64,000 nt of DNA from NCBI GenBank assembly GCA_021399435.1, contig JAJTUP010000039.1, forward strand, positions 496,001 through 560,000. Reading direction: 5' to 3'. The stretch's first letter is position 1, and every line of letters begins with the position of its first letter. The notes below the pieces were generated by a model, which was given only the letters and a program-made list of their open reading frames with translations, had not been told where the DNA came from and ran no database searches. Positions 33,520 to 44,479 of this stretch are shown here, one piece after another. Made by a program: the position numbers and the translations under genes. The stretch comes from Diaporthe sp. PMI_573. Its lineage: Eukaryota; Ascomycota; Sordariomycetes; Diaporthales; Diaporthaceae.

Positions 33520-35716
33520 ATGCCCCCTGATTCGACATCAAACAGTCCCCCGGTTAGTGAAAGCAACCCGAGTCCCCAGCAGAAGCCCAACGCCGCGCCC
33601 GTCTGACCTCGACTCGCTCCTCACGACATCGTCTCGAGATCCGGCCGACCAGCCCGGCCCTCACCCCATCCACTCAGCTCCTCTGCCGTCCCAGGCACCC
33701 GGACCGAAAAACGGGGCACTGCTAGCATCGAGCTGGGGAGGGGAGATACTGGCGGGGTTCGTCAGCGCCGCCTCGCTCATAGCACTCATAGTCATCCTCG
33801 CGATGCAGGATGGCCGGCCGCTCTCGGCCTGGGCGTTTGCGTTCTCCCTCAACACGGTGGCGTCTGTCCTCTCTACCCTGTTCAAGACACCGCTGGCCTA
33901 TCTTGTGGGATCATGCGTCGACCAGACCAAATGGATCTGGTTCACGAAAGAGGACGGGCCTCTATCTACCTTTGCTTCTATAGATGAGGCCGGGCGGGGG
34001 CCTCTGGGCTGTGTGTCGCTGCTGTGGCTGCTCGGATTCGGGTGGGTTGGCTTTTCTCTAACTTGTCTCTCAACGATCCCTGGAGCCCATCCAGGAGGCC
34101 CCGGCTGACCGAGATTATGCTGTAGACTGTTTCGACGATGGGTCTCGATAGGTGCTCTCGTCACCATAGCCCTGCTCGCCGTCGACCCGTTCCTACAGTC
34201 CGTCATTGACTACCCCGGTAGGATCGTGCCCACCGACCTCCACAACGCGACCGTGGGGGTCGCGACAAGCCTCGACATCGGCGGCTGGTACAGCAACCCC
34301 CCGGGGTGGCACCACGACCCAGAGACCAGGAGGACAAACGGCACGTGCGTCATCCCTTACGAGGACAGGGCCATGTCCGCCACGACGGTGCTCGGCTTCA
34401 TCGACGGGTCGGCATCGCGGCTTTCGCAGCCCCCGCTCCTTGGCTGTGCCACGGGCAACTGCACCTGGACCTACTCGACCCTGGCGATCTGCAGCAGGTG
34501 CGAGAACCTCACGTCCCTGATCACCACCGAGACGCTTGAGAAAACCCCCGAGGAAATGGAGGCTCTTTATGCCTGCGCCTCGCAGTCATACGCCGCGCCG
34601 GCTACTACCAACAACTTCGTCAGGTACTCTCTCACGGAGAAGTACAACTTGAGTTTATGTGCGCCTGAGGGGATCTTAGGAGCTCCGAGCTCCTCCATTG
34701 GTTCACCGGGGGAATCTGGTTTCGGGAGGACGCAGAAGGTAAGGCTGGCGGCCGGGCTGGTCGTAAGCCCGGAAGAGACACATCACTTCAACACATCTGA
34801 CACCCTCCTGGCATCCGTAGCAGTCCTACACGTCTCGGATGACTACTGGGCTCGAAAGACGCCCTTCAACGCCTCCTCCGCCAGGGCTACGGAGTGTAGC
34901 CTCACCCTCTGCACCCAGCTGTACGAGGCCGAGATGAAGCTAGGGGAGCTGACCGAGCGACTGTTATCATCGACCTCCAGGAGGGGGCCCGACTCGTTCA
35001 TTGAGATCAAGACACCATTCCCCTCAGCATATAACCTAACGTGGACAGATGAAGACCCAGGCATCTCACTGTCCCGCCGAGGGCCCTTCCTGCCCAACTG
35101 CGGCTTCAGCGAGGACTTGCAGCTCCTCATCCACCGGACAGACCTCCAGCTGCACATGTCCCACGAGGACGGCGCGAACATCAACGTCCAGACGACCTTC
35201 AACATAACCCACAAGGCAATCGACACCGTGATCTACGACCTCGCGACGAACCTCGCCCCGCGGCTGGTCGACCTTCTGTCCTCGTCGGGCAACATCACGC
35301 AGACGTTCGAGCGCGCGGCCAGGCTCATGAGCTACCACATGCGCGAGGCGGCCGGCGGAGGCTCCGCGGCCACGACGGCGGCGGGGGAGACGCGCCAGTG
35401 GGTCACGTACATCCGCGTGCGGTGGGGCTACATGCTCCTCCCCATCGTGCTTGCCGTCGCTATCGCTGTGTTTGCGGCGGGGGCGACGGCGCAGTCGCAT
35501 AGGCTCGGGCTGAATGATGTCAAGGGCGATACTGTCTCTGCCATGTTGCTGGTCGATGGCCACACGCGTCATGTGTTGAGGGTTGAGCCGGGCGGTGGCC
35601 GGCGGGACGAGGTCGTAAGGGGGTTGCGGTTGCAGCTTGGGAGGGATGAGAAGGGGGTTTACCTGGAGGAGCGGACGGGCTTGTTGCCTATGAGTAATAA
35701 TAACAGGAAACCTTGA
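33520..35716 (+). CDS. DUF3176 family membrane protein
   Basis: The main exons end at 34041 and run 34126-35716, with an 84-nt intron (GTGGGT donor, CTGAC branch, TAG acceptor) in phase. The N-terminal helix pair and the K-T-P-L-A-Y-L-V-G-S segment followed by Q-T-K-W-I-W-F are hallmarks of fungal DUF3176 proteins. A further helix (near A-L-L-A-V-D-P-F-L-Q) leads into a ~380-residue extracellular-type domain with many N-x-S/T sequons and paired cysteines. A last membrane helix and a short cytoplasmic tail close the protein. Function of the family is unknown. The 5' end is inferred: ATG 33520 opens a short exon with a GTTAGT donor at 33553 that can splice in phase to a CAG acceptor near 33650, because the long open frame itself has no early ATG. 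Confidence 0.8.
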
Positions 35717-36607
35717 GAGCAATGGGTGTAGGAGAGTCTTGAATTCAGGTGAAGCGCTGAATAAGGTGGCTGATGAGCAGTAGAGATGGACAACAGGGAA
35801 TGAAATGCATAGGAATAAGTCCAAGAAAAGAACCAATTTCGCTGTGGGGCTGAAGAAGTCACTTAGACTCTGCAGCTCTCATATGGCTAAGATAGCTGTA
35901 TGCCAGCGCCTTCCAATTGTGGTGGCCAGGGTTGCTCAGTTGATGCCCGCCCCGACGTCATGACGCGGCTGTCGGACTGTGTTTCAAAGCGCAGCGTAGA
36001 AGAGTTGTTCAGAGAGAAAGCGAGGACATGGAAACAGATGCGTCGTAAATCAGACACAAAACTAGAATCCCCTCCAGCTTTACATGTCGAGCCGAAGAAG
36101 AAGCGATATGCAACTAGCCAAGCGACATCGTGATCCTCGAACCCACCCAGATGGCCGAGGACCAAGACGGAATAGCGCTCAACCTCAACACACGATCGAT
36201 GAAAGCTTGGCTGAGGAGAAGCAGGTCCTGGGCCTGCAGTCACGAGGCTCGAAGGGTCTTACGGGGGCTGAGCCGATTGTGACAGCGGGCCGACCCACCA
36301 GACAGGACCCGTCGCGACGTAATGCCCCCACAGAACCAGGGGTTCAGCTTCAAATGTTTGGCGGGGAGACCAGCATTGCGCGAGGGGCTGTGACTCGCGT
36401 CGCAAGCTCCGGAGCAGCGGTGGCACGACGAGCTATGGCAAGGATTTCTGTCTTTTGCGCGTTAATGTCCTCGTCGTTTGTCCCCGGGCGCTCCGGTCTG
36501 GCTCTTGTGACACTTGCCGGAGCTGCCTGTTTAAAAACCTCACTTGCGCTGCAACCGGACGTATTTGTGCCTATCTTCGGAACGACTGAACCAGACCGTG
36601 CTGCAAG
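35717..36607. other. Intergenic region upstream of the metacaspase gene
   Basis: About 890 bases. A 182-codon ATG frame (36084-36632) overlaps the metacaspase start in another frame, is basic and low in structure, and is considered chance. The rest is presumed 3' UTR and promoter. Confidence 0.4.
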
Positions 36608-37866
36608 ATGGTTCGCAAGAAGGCACTGCTGATCGGCATCAACTACACCGGCACCGAAAACGAGCTCAACGGGTGCCACAACGATGTAGAGAACGTGCGC
36701 GATTTCCTTGTCAGCGACCGCGGGTTCTCGGACGACTCCAAGGACATGGTGATCATGACGGATACACCAGACAATGAGGGCACACCGTTCTGGCCGAGCG
36801 GTGAGAACATCCTGGCCGCGTTCAAGTGGTTGACATCGTACAACAGAGACGGTGACATTGCGTGGCTGTCATACTCAGGGCACGGAGGTACGGGAACTGC
36901 CAAATCGCTGGTGCAGGGGCGCAGACAGGAGAGCTGGGCTGACTGACAGATGCCAGGCCAGGTCAAGGACACTGACGACGGCCGGCCGACGGGCTTTGAC
37001 GACACCATCTGCCCTGTCGACTTCACAGAGACCGGCCAAATATCCAGCGAGATTGTGAGCTCCCATTCCACCCGAGCAAGGTGTGGCCTGCGTGGCTGAA
37101 CATGACTGACGCGACATTCCCGCCCAGCTGCACCGGAAGATCATAAGCCCCATGAACCCGAACGCAAGACTGACGATACTATTCGACTGCTGCCATTCCG
37201 GATCAGCCTGCGAGTTACCGTTCGTATACCGGCCGGACGAGGAAGGCAACATCAACATAATAGACCACATAAAGAAGGGCAAAGCGCTGATACACGCGGC
37301 CGGGCAGCTGATGCGAGGCGGGTTCCACAGGGACAAGATCGCAGACGCAAAGATGCTGCTCGGCGGCGCGACGGACTTCTTCAACGGGCTGACGCACGCG
37401 CGCGAGGAGGCGGACGAGGAAGGGCTGGCTGCCGAGCAGTTCTCGGATGATAAGGACTGGGACCAGGAGGGCAAGGACGTGTGGATGTTCTCGGGCTGCC
37501 GCGACGACCAGACCTCTGCGGACGCGACCATCTCAGGCGCGGCGACGGGGGCCATGTCGTGGGCGTTCATCGGGACGATGAGAGAGGAGCCATGTTTGAG
37601 CTACCGAGAGGTATGTGCATTCCTGAGGCTGACCGCTGTTAGCGAAAATAAGTGGATGGGGGGACTAATGAAAGAGCAGATACTGCTGGCCACCCGCGGG
37701 AAGCTGGTGGAAAACTACGAGCAGATCCCACAGCTCAGCTGTGGAGGGCGTTACGACCTCGACGAGCCTCTCAGGGTAAGCCCAGTGACCCCCTACTTTG
37801 CTGATGATCCCTTGCCAGTTACTGACGGTCAGCAGCTATGATTTGGCCGACAGCAGAAGCGGATGA
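36608..37866 (+). CDS. Metacaspase-like cysteine peptidase (type I, no prodomain)
   Basis: Four exons, 36608-36887, 36957-37054, 37128-37775 and 37819-37866, with introns of 69, 73 and 43 nt in phase, encode 357 residues. The catalytic dyad is clear: His 92 in Y-S-G-H-G and Cys 148 in D-C-C-H-S-G. The start M-V-R-K-K-A-L-L-I-G-I-N-Y is the first strand of the caspase fold, so the proline/glutamine-rich prodomain of typical fungal type I metacaspases is absent. Metacaspases cleave after Arg/Lys, usually calcium-dependently, and act in stress responses, protein-aggregate clearance and cell death. A 50-residue acidic/charged insert follows the catalytic Cys. The last intron is only 43 nt; without it the protein would end differently by ~20 residues. 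Confidence 0.88.
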
Positions 37867-38418
37867 GAGATGAAGGAAATGAAGCATCGAGGAATGACTG
37901 AGGTCGATCGCATTTGCATGGAGTCGGACTGGTTGTTGTTGCACTGTTTGCACAGGGAGCGTAGCATCTTGACTTCCAAGCATAAGCGTCGTATAAAATC
38001 CCGAAACGAGAAATGGAATTGATTGATGAGTGGATATGATGACTTATGGAGGGCAGGACTGAATGTGTTGGTTATGATTCTGAGGTGATGGCGCGAGGGA
38101 AAAGGAAGGGAGGTAAATCTGGAGTGTGCAGCAAACTGACGCGACGGGAGTGACGTCCTAGGCCGTGTGTCAACACAGTGTGCGCCAGCCCCAGGTGGCC
38201 CAAGCTCCCTGCCCATCAAGGTTCGAGCTTTCTTTACTGCGTACTAACGCTGCGCTCCAACGTCTCCAATCTCAACCTCAGTCCAACCTCGCTCGACCTG
38301 CCGAACAGCACAGCACAGCACAGCACAGCACAGCACACTTACCCACCTTGCGTCTCCCTTCCCATTCAACTGGTTTTCTGCATCATCGAAGTATACTTGC
38401 GTGTGCCTGCAAACGAGA
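37867..38418. other. Intergenic region with a pentanucleotide microsatellite
   Basis: About 550 bases between the metacaspase stop and the Med22 start. It contains the ACAGC tandem repeat at 38305-38334 in what is probably the Med22 leader. Confidence 0.45.
38305..38334 (+). repeat. (ACAGC)6 microsatellite
   Basis: Six perfect pentanucleotide units ending 85 nt before the Med22 start codon. Confidence 0.92.
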
Positions 38419-39049
38419 ATGGAACGCAATCAGCCGGCCGCCGCGGCCAGCCTCCTTGGTAACTCGCCGCCTTTCCCAACGCACGCTTTCGAATGCCCTG
38501 CAGGGACATGTACTGACTACCTCCCCTAGACCAGGAGGGAAAGATCATCGCCGAGATCCTCACAAGCTATCGTGACCTCGTCAACTTTGCCACGGAGCCC
38601 ATCACCAGCAAGACCTCCACCGGCCAGGCCTCGTACAACAGCATGGCGATGGACCTGGAGACCCAGACTCTCGTACCTGACCCCACACACACACCCGAGC
38701 CGTGCGAAGTCTTGAACTAATGTGACCACAGATCAAATCGGTCGAGAACCTCCTCTCCCTAACCCGCCGCATTCGTGAGCTCTGGATCGTCGGCCCGCTG
38801 CGCAAGCCCGGCGAGGGCGACCGCACCGAGGAGACTATCGGGTCCGAGGTGCAGCAGGTGGTCAGCATCCTCAACCAGCTGCGCTCCAACAGGCGCCAGC
38901 GGCTCGTCAGCGAGGGGGGCGGCTACGGCCAGTTCGTGGTCGGCGACCTGGCAAAACCACCGCAGCCCAACGTGCCTGCTGCCCCAATCTCAGGCTCCAC
39001 ACCGGCCCCCACCAACGGCACGGTGCCTCAGGCAGGCGAAGCGGCTTAG
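38419..39049 (+). CDS. med22: Mediator complex subunit 22 (Med22/Srb6)
   Basis: Three exons, 38419-38458, 38530-38672 and 38732-39049, with introns of 71 and 59 nt (CTGAC and CTAAT branch sites) in phase, encode 166 residues. The first ~110 residues are helical and match the Med22 pattern: an N-terminal helix M-E-R-N-Q, a stretch with Y-R-D-L-V-N-F-A-T-E, then a helix leading to L-L-S-L-T-R-R-I-R-E-L-W-I-V-G-P-L. The last ~45 residues are G/P/A-rich and probably disordered. Med22 is a head-module subunit that pairs with Med11 and connects Mediator to RNA polymerase II and general transcription factors. It is normally single-copy and essential. The short first exon of 40 nt is well supported by the frame. 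Confidence 0.85.
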
Positions 39050-39091
39050 AATGTCGTTTCGCCAGATGACGGCAACGTGTGGGAGCCTCGG

Positions 39092-39826
39092 ATGCAGTTA
39101 GATGGGGTGGGTTCTACGGGTGCAGAGGAGGAGGTCTCAGAAGAGATACCTAAGTCGGCCCCGATCCTTAATCACCTTCTAGCGTCCTGGACATTGCATC
39201 ACGGGCACCTGGTATCACAAGAGATGATTGCAGCGCTGCAAAAGCTCGTTCTCCGTGGCATATCATTGGGAGAGAGCCGAGAGGACATTGTGAAAAAGGG
39301 TGCCGAGTTGGTGCTAAAGGGACGGGTTACTCCGGATGAGCAACACGGGGGCCCTGACGCCGCACAGGAAGGAGACGTGATGAAACTGATGGGACGCAGA
39401 GGTCTGACCCTTGCACCATTGCAAACTCCTGAGCAACCATCGCCGGTTGACGACACGACCAGAATGTTCCTGCAAGGAATCACGGCCCCAAGTCCCGCTG
39501 GCAGGTCCTTGTGGGACGATTTTGAGGAAGCCCTGACATCACCGCCATCCCCAGTCTCCCCAACCGAGGAGGAATTCAGCCCTGAACTGGAAGGCTGGTT
39601 CCAAGATACCTCGGCCCGCCAGCAAATCGACAGTACCCTGCCGCCCACTACGGCAGATGAGTCCAGCGAATATGGTTCATCTTCGACATTGCCATCATTT
39701 TCGGACGACGAGGCCGCAACAGGGCACTCCTCTGAAAGCCTCTCGCCACCGGGTGTCATCGCCAACCGGAAAGATGGGACCCCGGGCGGAGAGCAGATCG
39801 AAGAGCCTCCGCATTCGACGGACTAG
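39092..39826 (+). CDS. Hypothetical protein, possibly truncated by an in-frame TAG
   Basis: ATG 39092 opens a 244-residue frame that starts only 42 nt after the Med22 stop codon. Residues ~25-85 look helical and ordered (L-L-A-S-W-T-L-H-H-G, then I-V-K-K-G-A-E-L-V-L-K-G-R). The remainder is acidic and S/P/T-rich with little structure. No family is recognised. After the TAG at 39824-39826 the same frame stays open for another 70 codons to TGA 40037-40039, with similar composition. That suggests either a recent nonsense mutation or readthrough. The close spacing also leaves open a unit transcribed with, or overlapping, the Med22 3' UTR. The gene call rests on length, ATG and composition only. 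Confidence 0.45.
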   Translation: MQLDGVGSTGAEEEVSEEIPKSAPILNHLLASWTLHHGHLVSQEMIAALQKLVLRGISLGESREDIVKKGAELVLKGRVTPDEQHGGPDAAQEGDVMKLMGRRGLTLAPLQTPEQPSPVDDTTRMFLQGITAPSPAGRSLWDDFEEALTSPPSPVSPTEEEFSPELEGWFQDTSARQQIDSTLPPTTADESSEYGSSSTLPSFSDDEAATGHSSESLSPPGVIANRKDGTPGGEQIEEPPHSTD

Positions 39827-40639
39827 AAAGTCCTTGACAACGAAGCTCTGAAGGCCGGTGCTCTGCCGCCTATACCCGCTCAGGGTCCTGCCAGCACTCC
39901 TGTCCAACTCCGTCGGAAGCCCATGGTTACAGGAGAATATGGAACAGAAACGCCCATGTTGAGGGCGAATAACCAGGCCACGAAGCCCATTTCGATATCG
40001 GCTTGCGAATTACACGGAAGCATTGTTTGGACATTATGACCGAACCTCATTCGTGGCCTTGACAGTCAGTGAGTGGACCCATCAATGCAAGTGGCAATGA
40101 AGCCCGCCTCCAGTGCTGTGAAGGTAAAGAGTCACAGTCTGCCCGGGTTTTGGTAGACAGATTAGTGTACATCTTTAGTATCAATGAAGATAAATACCAC
40201 AACACGGCAGCGAAGCTGCCATTATTATGTTCAGAACTGCGAGAGTTGGCTTTTGCATACAGTACAAAAAAGTATTCGAGACGAAACCCACCTGAATAAT
40301 GCTCACTGGGTAACCTCGTACTATAGGATGACCTCCAGGGCTGCTACAGGACAACTGTCTAGTTACACGCCGACCTCCTGTGACATCGCCTCCTGTGGCA
40401 TATTGTCCTACGGCATAACGTCCTATGGGCAACTGGAGAGAAGGATGGTGAGCCACAGGGGCTCTCCACAATGACGTTTTGTATTTTGTTTTGGGCATGT
40501 GGCTGTGTTACTGTAGTAATATTTCATCTAATGCTGTAAAACAACGACATTGGGTTTACCCCTTTTTACCTGGCTCTTTGGGTCCCAGGTGCCCGTAATA
40601 TCGGTACCGCTTAACCCTCCCCCAATGGCCGCGCCTTAC
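39827..40639. other. Region between convergent genes, with imperfect 15-bp repeats
   Basis: The first 213 bases continue the upstream reading frame. The rest, to the amidase stop, holds four imperfect 15-bp units at 40375-40434 and no gene that could be supported. Confidence 0.4.
40375..40434. repeat. Four imperfect 15-bp tandem units
   Basis: Units start at 40375, 40390, 40405 and 40420 and share the pattern (C/G)TCCT-(G/A)-(T/C)-G-(A/G)CAT. Neighbouring units differ at several positions. Confidence 0.6.
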
Positions 40640-42732
40640 TCATTGCAAAGCCGCCCACAGGACCTTCGCCTCATCCTGTACGCCCTGCCCTCTTGCGACC
40701 ACGATGACCACGGCCTTCTTTGGCGGCAAGGGCTTGAGGTCCCAGCCCAAACACTCTGGCCTGACCGGAGCATACTCGAGCTGAGCATGCCAAGTTTCGG
40801 TCGTGACCCTCTCCTCCCACAACTCCTTCCCATCGACAAAGATCTGGACCTCTCTATCGGTGCCGTCGATGGAGATCATGCCCCGGACGTCCAGCCTGAC
40901 CCTCCCGCCATCCAGCCTGGTCGTCCGAACACCAGCCGACAGGTCCAAGCCCCCGCGCCCGTTCTCGACCTTTCTACTGCCCGCCCTGGCAATGTCCGTC
41001 TCGAGAGGCCGCAGCGGCGGGCTGATCCTCGCCCTGGTCGCCTTCTCAAACGAGTATGCGTACTCCAACAGCTTCGGATCCTCATACGCCCGACCTGCAA
41101 ACGTGATGTTGACGGGCATGCCCTTGCCCCCCAGCACGCCCATCGGCACGCTAACGGTCGGCACGCCCAGGTGCCTGATCGCCCTGTTGCCGTTGGAGTA
41201 CTTGACGCCGTTCTGCAGGCTGTGCTGGGCGCTTTCCACGCTGGACTCGAGGTCCGCGAGGCCGACGTCCCCCTGCGCCGGGAAGGCGATGGCGTCGAGG
41301 TTGTGCTCGGTCATCCAGTCCTCCAGGTCGCGCTTGCGCTGGGCCTCGAGCGCCTTGAGCGCGTCTTCGAGGCCTGGGACGTCGAGGGCTGAGTCTCCTT
41401 CCACCTGCTGCAGGAGTGAGGGCAGGCTGGCGTAGTCGATGTGGTTGCGCACTTCGAAGAAGGTGTCGGGCGCGTAGGGCCTGGGCTTTGGGAAGAGCAT
41501 GGTTGGGTCCTCGATGTCGTTTAGGCTCTTGATGTCTGGGTCATTGTTCTGCTCGAGGAAGGTGTTCCATGCTTTTGCGATTAGCACGCCGCGCTCGGCT
41601 TGGTTCCAGTTCGGGGGCGCCCCGACGACGTTGTTGGCTTCGTGGGAGACGGAGTCATCCTCGTAGTTCGTGACGAGGGGGAAGTCAGTGTAGACCACTT
41701 CTGCGCCGAGTTTCTCGAGGTCCTGGGCTGCCTGCTCCCACACCTCGATGACTTCAGGTGAAACGTAAGGGTGCTTCGCATTGGGGTTCGAGTCCCTCTG
41801 GCCGACGTACATCTTCGGCACTCCAACCCTCTTGCCTTTCAGGGCGGATTTGTTCTTCAGTGACGAGTACTCGATCGCCGGGGGCCCAGGGATCGGAACC
41901 CACTTCTGCTCCCTGTAGAAGTCGCCTTGTGTTTCCTCGTCCGGTACCGCAATCACATCGAGCAGTGCGAGCAAATCACTCACCGAACGGGCGTAGGGCG
42001 TCGGCACATCGCACGTCACGTACAGCGGGACGAGCCCCCGGCAGCTCAGCGTCCCCCTGGACGGCGTGTAGCACACGAGCGCGTTGTTGCTCGCCGGGCT
42101 CCTCCCGGAGCTTACAGTCTCGCTCGCTAGGCCGAACACGGCCATGCTGCTCGCCAGAGACGTCGCAGCACCGTTCGATGACCCGGATGAGAAGGCGGCT
42201 GTGAGGTATTCGGGGTTATAGGGGGATTCGGCGCGGCCGTACAGGCCTCGCTGCATGCCGCCGGCGGCCATGGGCGGCATGTTGGTTTTTCCCAGGAGCA
42301 CTGCGCCTGCCTCCCTCAGTCTCGTTGCTAGTGTCGAGTCCCCGTCCGACATAACGCCTTTGAGAGCGGGTGAGCCAGCGGTGATGCTGAGACCACGGTA
42401 TTTGTAGCTGTCTTTGATGGTGTACGGTATCCCCTCCAGTGGGCGAGGCGGTAGTCCTTGGGCTCGTCGAGCATCTGAGGCAGATGCTTCTTCGTAGACC
42501 TTGTCGTTGAAGACTGTGAAGGCATTGAGACCTCCAGCAATGTCGTATGTTGCAATACGGTTCAGGTAGCTGGTCACCAAGGCCGTGGACGTTGTTGATC
42601 CAGAAGAGAGTGCGTCTAGGTGTGAGGCTATGTCTGCCTCGACAATATTGAAGCCATCTTTCTGCGAAGCTGCGGAAGTCTACAACTCGTCAGTATCGAT
42701 ATCAATATCATACAGTGCAGAACACTAACCAT
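40640..42732 (-). CDS. Amidase signature family hydrolase
   Basis: The long exon 40640-42679 is preceded by a 50-nt intron (GTTAGT donor, CTGAC branch, TAG acceptor) and by a first coding exon that is just the ATG at 42730-42732. Total length is 680 residues, longer than the usual ~500-600. The Ser-Ser-Lys triad is visible: Lys 90 in I-K-D-S-Y-K, the cis-Ser near 168 in S-S-G-S-S-N-G, and the nucleophile near 192 in T-V-S-S-G-R-S-P-A. The usual G-G-S before the nucleophile is replaced by S-S-G. The last ~120 residues form a beta-rich extension outside the amidase core. The enzyme should hydrolyse an amide bond of a small substrate; which one is unknown. No signal peptide is seen. It is convergent with the gene at 39092. 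Confidence 0.88.
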
Positions 42733-44275
42733 TTTGTATTCAATGTTGTTCACCTGTTCTGATGACCTTGGCTTCAATTGGAACAGTAGAAAGATGCTCT
42801 TCGCCTGCTGTCAAAGGTAATTATATGCTCCGTTCTGTATCCCGTCATCTATGTCGTTTACGTATTCAATTCTTGGCATCCGATAACGCATGTCGAAGCC
42901 TCAGAGTTCCAAGGTTCGAAGGGCGTAGGCGACACATTTGGCGGAGTCCTTACCCGCCTATCACTAGCCGGTTGGACCTGCCATATACGGCGACACCGGC
43001 AAAACAGAGGGCACACCGGCTCCCATCACCGCAAAAGTTAACTCAACCGCCTTACACCAATACCTCGTTAAATCAATTAAAGTCTTGTTATCATGAATTA
43101 ATTAAACATTAAAGATACACGCTATCTAATCAGGTCTCGTTTTTACTATTATAGAGATAATAAAAGTCCTAAATAACTACGCTCTTGAAGTATATTTAAT
43201 ACTATACGAAGGGGATGCCTATAGCTCTGCAAGAATACTCATGCAGATTAAAAATAAAACTACTGGGCTAGGATGAATATAAGCACAAGTTCATCCGAGT
43301 GGCCAAGACATCGCCGGTCCCTTCTTCAACATCTCTGCTGGAGACAGTAGTGGTAACGTCAGCTGACCACTTGATACCCCATCATGGGGCAGAGAGGCCT
43401 TCAGAAACAATCGGACGCGACACAGCATGGAGGACACGTTCGGTTTCGATGGGAAGTTTCTGGCCTCGTCTCAGTGCTCCAGAGTTCGGCGCCGCCTGCT
43501 GGAAACCAAGTTTGACGACCGTCTGTGCTCGTGCGGATAAAGGTCCTTGTGCCCATATGAACGGCCGTGAATGAAAATGCCTTGGGGGTCTGCCCAGGTT
43601 CAAGATTTCTGTATGAGAGCGGTCTTGTGCGAGGAGAGGTTTGTGGAAGGAAACCAGAGTCAATCGTGTTTTAAATTCGTCAATGAACTTGGATAGGATA
43701 TAAACGTAGGGGATGTTTGGCTACTCATGGAATATTCCAAAGTTCTCAGTCATGAAAAGGAAAGAAAGGACTTATATATCAGGCTAACGAGATGTTAGCG
43801 AGTTTTTTTTTTGGGGGGGGGGGGGGAATACGTGCAGATGTGCATGTTAAGCAGGGTGTGCTCGCAGAGGCAATCAACCAAGCCAGAAAGTTAAAAGCTT
43901 GAATATAATAAAGCCACAATATAATACATGTGGTTGCTATATCCATCTATCCTATGAAATCCATCGGCGTCATCTGATCCTGTTCTCCATTGGTGCCCAT
44001 GTATGTTTTCGATGTCTCACCACACCTCTCCATCGGCTCAATATTCGAACAACCAGCTCGGATACACGTTCCGCTCCATCCCTCACACTCGATTGCCCCT
44101 AGCGACGCTGATTGGTGTCATGGTAGTAAAGGTATGTTCTACAAACAACCCTCCCTCAATCCTTGAAGAGTGATAAACATTCATTAACACAACCTACACA
44201 CACCACGGGTTGGAAGGAAAGATGTCGTAATATCTTACAAATGAACATGTCGCAGAGCTAAGCATGATAGACGAG
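42733..44275. other. Intergenic region, no gene recognised
   Basis: About 1.5 kb. An AT-rich patch at 43060-43280 could be old repeat sequence. A run of T followed by a run of G lies near 43804-43827. No coding sequence was accepted; the first bases upstream of 42732 are the amidase leader. Confidence 0.4.
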
Positions 44276-44479
44276 CTAATCGTGGTTGGATGGACCATGG
44301 ACAGGTAGTTCGATGGCGGTAGACGGTGGGTTGTGCATAGGCAGGCCCCGAGCAGTCTCGCGACGAGCCCTCCGTTGCGCAAATCGTGGTCTGAGTTTTT
44401 GAATTGCGAACCATACGCCAGGAACGCACGTGACGAAGAGCGTGACAACAGCGATGATGGCGTTGGGGTTGAGCATCAT
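44276..44479 (-). CDS. Small single-span membrane protein (67 aa)
   Basis: Starting at the first of two adjacent ATG codons (44477-44479), the frame encodes M-M-L-N-P-N, a hydrophobic helix of ~20 residues and then a basic segment rich in R (R-R-A-R-R-E-T-A-R). It ends in a short hydrophilic tail to the stop at 44276. The frame is open further upstream, but the sequence before the ATG pair has the pyrimidine-rich, A-rich leader look of a fungal 5' UTR. No family is recognised. Topology predicts a short outside N-terminus and a basic cytoplasmic tail. It might also be an unrelated chance frame; its short length limits certainty. Confidence 0.4.
   Translation of the reverse strand: MMLNPNAIIAVVTLFVTCVPGVWFAIQKLRPRFAQRRARRETARGLPMHNPPSTAIELPVHGPSNHD

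Noticed and set aside
36084..36632. 182-codon ATG frame upstream of the metacaspase
   Set aside because: Overlaps the metacaspase start in another frame and is basic and low-complexity; more likely promoter and leader sequence.
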